Source: Pseudopyrenochaeta lycopersici
Lineage: Eukaryota; Ascomycota; Dothideomycetes; Pleosporales; Pseudopyrenochaetaceae
Direction of reading: 5' to 3'
Length of the DNA stretch: 64,000 nt
NCBI GenBank assembly: GCA_003313425.1
Contig: NHZP01000108.1
Span: forward strand, 1-64,000
The notes beneath the pieces were generated by a model. It saw only the letters and a list, made by a program, of their open reading frames with translations. It made no database searches and was not told the DNA's origin. The position numbers and the translations under genes are program-made. This document shows, piece by piece, positions 56,401-64,000 of this stretch (position 1 is the first letter of the stretch; every line of letters begins with the position of its first letter).

Positions 56401-58990
56401 TAGGCACTTAGCCGCAGCGCAGGTTTACTCGTAGTTGCGTCCATTCTATAGTATTTAAATAAGAACTTTTTCTTTTTCTAATCTATGTCTAGACTGTGTT
56501 CTCTTAACTATAAGAGTCCTAGTATTACGTCGTGTTATAATAGTCTAAAGACGTCTAGGTTAATTGTTTCCCTATAGTTCTAGATAATAAGTTGCACGCT
56601 CTGTACTTTGTGTGTAATTACGGACTCTAATAGTATTAGTTGTCTATTAGCTACTGTTAATAGATATAGTACTAATTTTAATAATAGGATAAGACTAGCT
56701 TATTCTATCGCTTGCGTAGAAATATAGCTCTGTTGTACTCTAGAGTCTACTAGTGCCTTTATCTAGCTTCTGTTAAGCTTAATATTTAGCTTAAGGAGTT
56801 CTTATGCGCCTGTTGCACATAGAGTTTGTAATTCTTACCTATTAGTAGGCGCGACTCTAAAAAAGGCTCCTCCTAGTACCTGTTTAGTGTCTTAACGTCT
56901 TTATACTTAAGGTAGTTAGAGTTAAGGCACGTTTACTATTATTGCTAATTATATTCTCTATTAAAGACTAGCTGCATCGCTATAGTAGCTATAGAGTCGT
57001 TATTTCCTAGGAAGTAGAGGACAGTCCTCTTATCCTATAGGTAGTTGTCGCATTTAACTTTAGGATAATTATACTATTAGTATTTGTATTAGTAAAATAA
57101 GTAAGGGAAGTATCCCTGTTCTGTTTTACTTAAGTAGTGTATCGCGCATAGGTCTATAGTATAAAAGGACTAGTAGACAATACTATATTACTTATTACGT
57201 AGATCTATTAAGTAGTCTAGTACTAGTTTCTATAGTCCTTTGCGCATAGCATGTAGGGTTTAAGCCGCCTCTGCGCGCTTATAGTAGTTTCTAGCTTCTT
57301 CCTCTGTAAGCAGCTAGTTAGGGTTAATATTCTCTTTATTATCCTCTTAATGCATTTATTATTTAAGCTGAGTGTAAATATCTTATTTCTTACTATCTGT
57401 AAGCACGATCTCGCTATAGGAATTAACTTAAAGGTACCCTTATTATATAGGGTCCTAAGTACTAAGTACGTAGAAGGCGTCTTCCCGTGTTAATAGTAGT
57501 ATTGTTTAGCATTATAGTGTGTATTTAGGGGTCTTAACTACTAAGGGTTCTAGTGCCTATGTTTATCTAGCTCGTTAAAGTTTCTGTAGTGCGTCCCTAA
57601 CACTCGCGGGTTGCTATGCTTCTTTAGCTTTCTCCGCCTATTCTTATATTACCTTTGTGTAATATTTAGGGTAATAATAGTGTTCCCGCAACATATCTTA
57701 TATTACTTATTTAGCTAGGATAATCGTACTTATTCCTTATTTTATAGCTGCTTCCTATTCTTCTAAGGTTAGCGCGTTAATATATTATGCTTTATACATA
57801 TGTTGCGCGTGTAGTTAGTAGTTAAGTTCTGCAATATCTTTTTCTACTTCTGTCGGCGTTAATAGCTTTAGGGTTCTTAGTTAATATTAGTTCTAGAAGT
57901 TCTCTATTTTCTAGTCCTTAGTTAGAAGCACTATAGTATTATTAAGGTCTTCCTTAGTATCTTTATAGACTAGGGATAAGGAGCTGTTACTCTCTTCCTT
58001 ATCTTTACTATACTAGGTTCTTAGAATCCCTTTCTTAGTAGGTTCTTAGAGAGGTAGCTGTAATAACTCTATATCTTAGGCCTCTTCCTCTTAAGTTGCG
58101 ACGACTTCCTATATTTTATTATTACTATTTTCTTCTTTTATAGCTAACATATTAATCTAGGACGTTACCTTATTCTTTTATCTATAGTCCTTAGCTATAT
58201 AGCCTTTTTTATTATAGTTAAAGTAAGTTATTTCTTTTTTCTTCCTGCCCTTACCTAACTTTTCCTTATTAAGGTTATCTAGATGTATTACCTTAGGACC
58301 CCTAGATATATACTATCTAGGTACTCCCTGTAGCTAATACTAGTACTATAGGCGACTATTATTTAGCTTATTATAATAATCCTTCTAGGGTTTCTTATCT
58401 TCTTTTATTTATCCTAGTAGTTATCTTCTAAGTTGTACACGGAGCTCGTAGAGTTCTATATCTAGTTAGATAGTTTCGTTAATTAGGTTATCTAGCGTGT
58501 TAATACTTATGCTAGAGCGTATTAGTTTAGTTTAGACGTCTGCTTTTAGGCCTTGTTTATACATAGTTTTTAGGGTGTCTTTATTCTAATTAGTTTGTCT
58601 AGCATACCCTAAAAACTTATTAGCGTAATTAGCTACAGACTAGGTTTATCGCATATTTTAGATTTTACGTTCTGTAATAGTTGTTTCGTTTAGTAATCTA
58701 AATACTTATTATATATATGTCTTAAATTCTCCCGTGTCTTTAAACATCTTAATTAGCTCCTTTAGTTTAGTTCCTTTAGCTAAGTACTTAACTAGGTGAG
58801 GCTTCACCTATTTGGCAGCTTCGCCCCTTATATAGCTTATTATAAGTACTGCTTAGTTATTGTTATCTATAGTAGTTACATTAAACTTAAAGAATAGGTC
58901 GAATTAGAGTAACTATTCTTTAAGCTTAAACCGATCTCTATAGAAGAGGTCTGGTTTAGCGACAGCGTTGCCTGGCCTAGTAGCATAGTA
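53460..58990 (-). pseudogene. Gypsy Z gag-pol, RIP-destroyed
   Basis: Minus strand: the RT catalytic motif near 55670-55710 reads IVYLNNILIYSN, with both catalytic Asp codons turned to Asn. The gag zinc knuckle at 58184-58225 reads YFNYNKKGYIAKDY, i.e. C-x2-C-x4-H-x4-C with all four metal ligands replaced by Tyr. Integrase and RNase H regions are recognisable only by position. There are many stops. Confidence 0.8.
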
Positions 58991-59037
58991 GGCCGCGTTT
59001 TCTATATAAGTGTTACTTATCTTAAGGGTGTTTAAAG

Positions 59038-59488
59038 TATAAAGAATCTTAAAAGCTATCAGTAAGGATAGCTAATAAGATTGTAAGGTTAGTTCTCCTA
59101 GATAGAGTAAGGGACTAGATAGAAGAGGGTTTAATACTAAGACAGTAAGAGGGCGCTTCTGTAAAGAGTACTAAGGGTTAAGAATAATTAGTATTACTAT
59201 CACTATACTATAGAGTATAATATTAAGTTGAACACACTAAGCTATAGGGGCTTATTATAGTAATCTATATACAGGTTGTCCTATAGAATCCTATAAATCC
59301 TATCATAGGTTTTCTTAGGATTCTATGGGATCTGTAGGATACATGTAGTGTCCTAGAGAATCCTATGGGGGCCGTCGCCAAGCTTTCTGGGACACTAGTT
59401 CCTACTGGGCTAGCACATGCGTCATAGCCCTAGGCCACGAGTGAGCCCTTTTTAAGCTGCGCGTCCCCTCATTCCTTGGATCGTAACA
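59038..59488 (-). repeat. Gypsy Z right LTR
   Basis: It is 451 bp, starts TATAAAGAATC (RIP form of TGTGAAG) and ends GATCGTAACA. Its outer third is almost free of RIP changes. Confidence 0.9.
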
Positions 59489-59632
59489 GGTGCAAACCGG
59501 GCTCATAACTATTAGCGGGCAGCAGGCAGGAGGAACTAGGTTGATTCCTATCAAATGAGACACAAGGGAACTATATACCCTGTGGATGCTTATATAACAG
59601 AGCACGTAAGGAGCTAACCGTGTTGGCTAACA
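59489..59632 (-). mobile_element. Copia W leader end and 5' LTR
   Basis: 59489-59509 finishes the W leader after gypsy Z. 59510-59632 is a 123-bp LTR of the copia Y family with a few RIP changes at the start (TATTAGCGGG for TGTTGGCGGG). W's gag-pol and other LTR are not found in the window. Confidence 0.8.
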
Positions 59633-60664
59633 GTTAATACCCTGCTTACTCTTCTTAATATATTAATGCGCGCGTTATCCTGTATAAAGAGCTGTGAACG
59701 CTAATAGCTAGGCAAGAGACCCTCTATTAAGGCTTAAATATAACTTTTAGTAGAGTAGCTACCTTATAGAGTATTAGGATCGCGCTCTATTATAACTAGC
59801 CTACTCCTACTTACCTACTCTTATTGATTAAGCTATATAGCGCCCTATACTATCTATATAGGCCTCCTACTAGTACTAATAAGAGTAATTATCTCTCTCT
59901 TCTATTTCTCCTATAGATAGTAAAAGTACTACTTATTATTATAGCCTAAGTCCTTCTAAATTAAGTACTTATTTAAGAACTTAAGAATATAGTAATACTA
60001 TAGAAAAGTAGAGTACGTCTTATAGAGTATATAACGCTACTAAGTATAAACTAGCTATAGCTTTAGACGCTTTTAATAGTAATATTTAGTGAGGCCTTAT
60101 CTCTTAAGTACTTAATATAATATCCTAGTACTAAGTAGCTTTAAATAAGTACTATTATAGTTTACAACTATACTAGCTTAAGCTAGCTCTAAGTACTTAA
60201 TCTTTAGCTACGCGTGTACTATATAATAGATAATCCTTTTTTAATAAAGTAATAGTAATTAAGGGCGCATAGAATAAGGAGCTTTATCTTATATTATTTA
60301 AGTTTAAGTAAGCCTAATAGTAGTATAGATATAATTTAGTAAACACTTAAACTTAGCTATAAGCTCTATAACTAAAATACTTACTTTAGCTTTAGAGATA
60401 ATTACTTATTACTCTAGAGGCGTTAAATTAAGCCTTTAGTAGGTATTTCCTAAGATTTCTGTGCTAAACTAGCGACGTGGCGGTATTGTAAGAGGTAGTT
60501 AAAATATGCTAGTTGTGCGACGCGTATTAAGTGACCTCGCTTAGTAACTAAAACATTTAACGTGTAACTGTAATAGATTATTCTTTCAGTCTCTAAAGTT
60601 AGTCTATTTTATTAAATTTAGGTGTAAAAAGTGTTGTGTTAACTATTACTGTACGCAGAGTAAT
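59633..60664. repeat. RIP-mutated repeat debris
   Basis: There is no gene. 60095-60260 is a diverged copy of the repeat at 1066-1230. Around 60470-60560 the sequence is less mutated (CTAGCGACGTGGCGG) and may be an element end. Confidence 0.5.
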
Positions 60665-61099
60665 AGCATCGTCCTCTGCATGCCTACTTATACCTCGTAT
60701 CTCCTGCAGCCTTTTGATATTGACTGCGTCTCTCCTCTCAAGCGAGCGTACAGCAAAGCGATAGAAAACCTTGCCTACGCAGGCATCTTTCACGACAATA
60801 AGCTAGGCCTCCTCTCTATATATCCTAACCCTAATACGTGGTATTCACAGGGAACAACATCAAGGCAGTAGGCCTTACCCGGCTTATCCAGAGCGTGTGC
60901 TCTCATCCAGTTGTCCGTACGGCGTCTCCAACACCTATTACTGCAGCTCAGCAGCTATCCTTGCAGACGAGAAATCAAAGCTGCGCGCCGCGCAACTATT
61001 CGGGGGTGAAAAGCAGAAGTAGAAGCAGCGCATGCGATATATTGCTTGTAGAGGAGCTCTACAGGTTGAACTAGGCCAGCTGCTTGCTGCAGAGACTGA
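60665..61099 (+). pseudogene. pogo-type transposase remnant V, 5' portion
   Basis: The frame reads SIVLCMPTYTSYLLQPFDID then VSPLKRAYSKAIENL, the DDE_1 block around the third catalytic Asp. A hinge (SPTPITAAQQLSLQTRN) and a C-terminal coil (EELYRL-like) follow. It was hit by an intact Fot-like element at TA 61100-61101. If that element and one TA are removed, the frame passes straight into 63228 (AETDRVADEG...). The N-terminal two thirds are missing or RIP-erased. Confidence 0.75.
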
Positions 61100-61101
61100 T
61101 A

Positions 61102-63225
61102 CCGTAGTTTACCCCGTTGTGCACAGGACGGCGTTATGCACGGTCCCGAACACCACAACCAGCAACAACTTAAGGCTATTAAGCTTCACAACAAAGCTAC
61201 TATCGCGATTTTTTTTGGTGGAGCAATCTATAGGGCTCATAAATATTTATAGCAAAGGATATTTGATTGGAGGTTTGATTTTCCGGCCGCTGCGTGACTT
61301 AATAGCTGGTGCGCCTGGTGGAGCTCCAAACAGCTCCTCGCCACCATGAGGCCTCACAACCTCTCTTTTTCTAGAAATAGACCTTGCAGCAGTTTTGAGA
61401 CTACTCTTCTTTCCTTTTTGGGACAATCTGAGAGTTTGTTTGAGTCGTTTTGCAGCCCTGCGAGCAGCCTGCCTGGCAGCTTGATCAGCGGCTTGAGCAG
61501 CTCTCTGCTTCTCCCTTGATAACCTGGCCTCAGCCCTGGCTGCACGCCTCGATGCGAGCTCGGTAGCCTTGATTTGCCTTCGCTGTTCACGATCTTTTTT
61601 GGCCTCAAGCTTTTGGTGTTGACGTTGCTCCTCCTCGAGCGTTCTAGCTGCCTGGCGATCACGTGCCTCCTTGACTTTCCTAGGTGACCAGAATACAGCA
61701 CCACCATGATAGTCCTCATCTCGCTGCAATGGGAGGACCTTGCCCTGCTTCCTGCGCTCTCTCTCATGAATGAGAGCGCCTCTTATAGCTATTACTTCAT
61801 GCTCAAGGATAGACTTTTTAGTGCAGATGTGGTGAAAGATCCTGCTAAGCTTTCTAGCTCTTTTATCCTCGCGATTCGTGACGACCTGGCGCACTAGAGC
61901 CTCTAGTTCTCTCCAATTCTCAGCACTCAGATCAGAGGACTCACTATCGCTCATAGTATCCTGGATAGCTTGCTTGGTGTTGAACCTTTTAAGAATAACC
62001 TCAGGATTGAATGGTGATAGACTAGTTGCCTTAAAAGCCTTGAGGATAGTCTCCTTTTTAAACGAGGCCCTCCAGGCTGCCTCAAAAAAGGGGTAGAAGT
62101 CCCTTTTGCTGATAGAAACTAACCCCTGGCTCCTCTCCATAAAATGTGAGATCTCCTGAGAGTACGCAGTTGAGAGTGGCTTAAACATGCCCACGTCAAG
62201 AGGCTGTAAGCTATGAGTTGAATGAGGAGGATAGATAGCTAGGAGGATCTTGTTTTGGTTACAGTAATCAATAAAATCCATAGTAATGTGAGATCCATGG
62301 CCATCAAGGATAAGTAATCGATAGGAGGATCGAGCTTTCGCCTTGGTGTTGCGATCAAACACCTGTTTGAGCCCTGCTAGGCCTATATCGTTGTTGGTCC
62401 ATCCTGAGGTTGATGAGGTAAAGTGAGCTATATGCTCCTCAGGATTGAAGCCTTGCAGCCAGGTGTCCTGAAGCGAGGATGAGTCTGACTGATAGATCAA
62501 GGCAGGATCTAGAGATGATCCATCTGCGCATATGCAGGCTATCAATGTCATCCACTCTCTGTTACCATCCTGGATAGTAGCCTTATATTTCCCCTCATAG
62601 TATAGCCACTTGCTGAACACTCTTTTTGACCTGCTCACTACCCCTAAAAAGAACCCTTTTTCATCTATATTGTAGGTATGTCGAGGCTCAACGTCATATT
62701 GCTTTATCTTATCACCTATAAGGTCAAAATAGAGGCTATACTTAGTGAAGGAATCAGCTTTATGGCGGTTGTTATCCATACCAGCTGCAAATTGAGAGAT
62801 GAGATGGATACTATGCTGCCTAACAAAGCGATCAACCCAGTGAATACCAATGGCTTTCTTGGCTATCTGTGACGCAAAATTTCGTATTAGAGCCCTAGTT
62901 GGTGGTAGGCCTCGCTGATTAAGCTGGATTATATATCGTACAAGCTCTTTTTCTTGTTGTGGATGGAGATTTTGTTGATTTTGAGATTTGGTGTTCCAAG
63001 TGTTGCATACACCTCGGTGCCTCCGAGACAGCGTTGAGCGCCCAACGCCATAGGTAGCCGCAATCTTACTGTAATTAATTGGTTCTCCTGGCTCTAAGGC
63101 GTCGATAGCTGCAAGCGCATCCTTAATTGAGCCCATATTGGTTGAGATATGTGGGGTTGAAAAATTTGCGTTGATGTTCGGGACCGTGCATAACGCCGTC
63201 CTGTGCACAACGGGGTAAACTACGG
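61102..63225 (-). mobile_element. Intact Fot1/pogo-like DNA transposon
   Basis: The 2124-bp element has 51-bp perfect inverted termini starting CCGTAGTTTACCCCGTTGTG (61102-61152 and 63175-63225). TA lies on both sides (61100-61101, 63226-63227). It encodes one uninterrupted transposase and shows no RIP. A truncated terminus of the same family is at 29431. By structure it could be active. Confidence 0.95.
61247..63136 (-). CDS. Fot1/pogo-family transposase, intact
   Basis: The protein has 629 residues from ATG 63136. The open frame extends further upstream, but that part is a translation of the terminal repeat, and MGSIKDALAAID matches the start of the related copies. Residues 1-45 hold a psq-type helix-turn-helix (YSKIAATYGVGRSTLSRRH). 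Residues about 55-110 are a CENP-B-like DNA-binding region (HPQQEKELVRYI to HWVDRFVRQH). The catalytic acids are D158 (YNIDEKG), D278 (LILDGHGSH) and D314 (SLQPLDVG), a DD35D spacing. From about residue 480 there is a long basic coiled coil rich in Arg, Lys, Gln and Ala. It catalyses cut-and-paste transposition into TA. The gene fills the element, with short UTRs inside the terminal repeats. Confidence 0.93.
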   Translation of the reverse strand: MGSIKDALAAIDALEPGEPINYSKIAATYGVGRSTLSRRHRGVCNTWNTKSQNQQNLHPQQEKELVRYIIQLNQRGLPPTRALIRNFASQIAKKAIGIHWVDRFVRQHSIHLISQFAAGMDNNRHKADSFTKYSLYFDLIGDKIKQYDVEPRHTYNIDEKGFFLGVVSRSKRVFSKWLYYEGKYKATIQDGNREWMTLIACICADGSSLDPALIYQSDSSSLQDTWLQGFNPEEHIAHFTSSTSGWTNNDIGLAGLKQVFDRNTKAKARSSYRLLILDGHGSHITMDFIDYCNQNKILLAIYPPHSTHSLQPLDVGMFKPLSTAYSQEISHFMERSQGLVSISKRDFYPFFEAAWRASFKKETILKAFKATSLSPFNPEVILKRFNTKQAIQDTMSDSESSDLSAENWRELEALVRQVVTNREDKRARKLSRIFHHICTKKSILEHEVIAIRGALIHERERRKQGKVLPLQRDEDYHGGAVFWSPRKVKEARDRQAARTLEEEQRQHQKLEAKKDREQRRQIKATELASRRAARAEARLSREKQRAAQAADQAARQAARRAAKRLKQTLRLSQKGKKSSLKTAARSISRKREVVRPHGGEELFGAPPGAPAIKSRSGRKIKPPIKYPLL

Positions 63226-63227
63226 TA

Positions 63228-63340
63228 GGGTGGCAGATGAGGGTAGCCAAGCGCAGCCGAAGCAATTGCGCCAGCGCAACTGCCAACGTGCAGCAATTGT
63301 CACAGCCAAGGACATAAAAGAACTCAGTGTACAATTAGAT
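63228..63340 (+). pseudogene. pogo-type transposase remnant V, 3' portion
   Basis: It continues the coil of the remnant at 60665-61099: VADEGSQAQPKQLRQRNCQR, then AAIVTAKDIKELSVQLDRL. The sequence is unmutated. Confidence 0.65.
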
Positions 63341-63577
63341 AGACTGTCTTATCTACTTAATAAATTTATAATTTAGCGTGCTGCAGTTAAGCGATTGAAC
63401 AGGGAAGCGCCTCGATTTTGGTGGGGCTCGCGGTTGACCGGCTGTCGCATGTGACTGGTGGAATGCGTTATAATATCTTAGTCAGTAACCCCACTTCAAG
63501 AACTCCACCTTAACTGCCTAGTCTTCGAGTTCTTAAAAATACCAACTTTTTGCTTTAATACTTACATACGGAGAATC
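63341..63577. other. Upstream region of the HET-domain gene
   Basis: No frame is recognisable. It includes GATTTTGGTGGGGC near 63414, also seen near 29188, perhaps an element end, and then the presumed promoter and leader of the HET gene. Confidence 0.4.
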
Positions 63578-64000
63578 ATGGAGCAATGCCCTTTGGTTGA
63601 TGACCCATCTTTATGTCCAGGGTCCTCTCCTCCAATACTTCGCACCTTAGGCCATTGGTTTCTCTACAGCATCTACGTTATCTTGATTATACCGATCGCA
63701 CTAATCCTCTTTTCCATCATACTAATAATATTTACAGGAATTGTGTTCCCACTTTCTTTTATATTTGCCGTTGTATCATTCATCCATAATCTTGTCGCGT
63801 TATGCACTGGAACATTTGTGTCCGAGTTCGAATACAAGCCACTCTCCGACAAATCTGATAGCATCCGTCTTCTCGAAGTCCTCCCAGGGGTGGGAACAGA
63901 ACCATTCCGGTGCCGAATAATCAATGGTCAGTGGAGCACGTCCAAGTACGAGGCATTGAGCTACGTCTGGAACTGTGAATTCGGTCGAGGGAGACGGTTT
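63578..64000 (+). CDS. HET-domain protein with N-terminal membrane segments (partial, runs off the window)
   Basis: The open frame runs from ATG 63578 to the window end (141 codons) without a stop. Residues about 25-75 are strongly hydrophobic, with two or more likely membrane spans (YVILIIPIALILFSIILI, then VFPLSFIFAVVSFI). Then comes the start of a HET (heterokaryon incompatibility) domain: FEYKPLSDKSDSIRLLEVLPG, FRCRI and KYEALSYVW. HET proteins act in fungal non-self recognition and regulated cell death. The catalytic or effector part is outside the window. No RIP is seen. Confidence 0.8.
   Translation, partial: MEQCPLVDDPSLCPGSSPPILRTLGHWFLYSIYVILIIPIALILFSIILIIFTGIVFPLSFIFAVVSFIHNLVALCTGTFVSEFEYKPLSDKSDSIRLLEVLPGVGTEPFRCRIINGQWSTSKYEALSYVWNCEFGRGRRF

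Larger units (their letters stand above)
46959..59488 (-). mobile_element. Ty3/gypsy element Z, with copia Y nested inside
   Basis: LTRs of 451 bp each lie at 46959-47409 and 59038-59488. The 5-bp duplication GGTGC is perfect (46954-46958, 59489-59493). A purine tract on the minus strand (about 47412-47426) abuts the left LTR. Minus-strand order is gag (57.4-59.0 kb), protease, RT (motif near 55690), RNase H, integrase (54.1-54.6 kb), which is the gypsy order. Copia Y (47457-52885) sits between the left LTR and the extra frame. It is RIP-dead. Confidence 0.92.

Noticed and set aside
63137..63334. N-terminal 66-codon extension of the Fot-like transposase
   Set aside because: It translates the 51-bp terminal repeat and DNA outside the transposon. 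Related copies start at the MxSI(K/D) methionine corresponding to 63136.

Overview
The window looks like a gene-poor, transposon-rich compartment of a filamentous ascomycete (Pezizomycotina). Several things support this. Short GT-AG introns of 41-67 bp interrupt the few intact genes. The gene set includes an NLP-type secreted protein and a HET-domain protein. The transposons are typical fungal families: Fot1/pogo, hAT, Tad-like LINE, Ty1/copia and Ty3/gypsy. Almost every repeat is drenched in C-to-T and G-to-A changes (CpA/TpG turned into TpA), the signature of repeat-induced point mutation (RIP). RIP turns Q and W codons into stops, so most transposon genes are readable only as stop-riddled frames.

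Layout. 1-1504 is AT-rich RIP debris. 1505-9657 is a complete RIP-dead Ty3/gypsy element on the minus strand, with 205-bp LTRs, the 5-bp duplication ACGCG, and an extra long frame antisense to gag-pol. 9713-10186 is a small hAT-like inverted-repeat element inside a Fot-type transposase fragment. 10442-18550 is a nest: a Tad-like LINE endonuclease frame is split by Fot-like element A, which is itself split by Fot-like elements B and C and a solo LTR, and C carries a 407-bp MITE. Next is the three-exon NLP gene (19164-20017). From 20864 to 29428 a degraded hAT gene is split by an inverted-repeat element, which in turn hosts an intact Ty1/copia element (22455-27697) with identical LTRs.

30558-32211 is an intact six-exon PLP aminotransferase (ACC-synthase-like) on the minus strand. 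It is followed by a small two-exon gene and a truncated glutamine-amidotransferase-like gene cut off by a Fot fragment. 34214-37840 is a RIP-damaged copy of a large telomere-linked-helicase-type gene whose helicase core is missing and whose place is taken by Q-rich repeats. 38579-59632 is a second retroelement stack: copia X; the leader and LTR of copia W, split by a hAT (43922-46814) and by gypsy Z (46959-59488); and copia Y (47457-52885) inside Z. 60665-63340 is a pogo remnant split by an intact Fot-like transposon (61102-63225). The window ends inside a membrane-anchored HET-domain gene (63578 onward).

The host genes do not form a recognisable pathway. They sit as isolated GC-richer islands in RIP-mutated repeats, as in the fast-evolving or subtelomeric compartments of many fungal genomes. 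The most notable observations are the antisense frames in both gypsy elements, the UGA-CUA-G leaky-stop context separating gag from pol in the young copia element, and the TA-punctuated long terminal repeat of element A that was used twice as a landing site.
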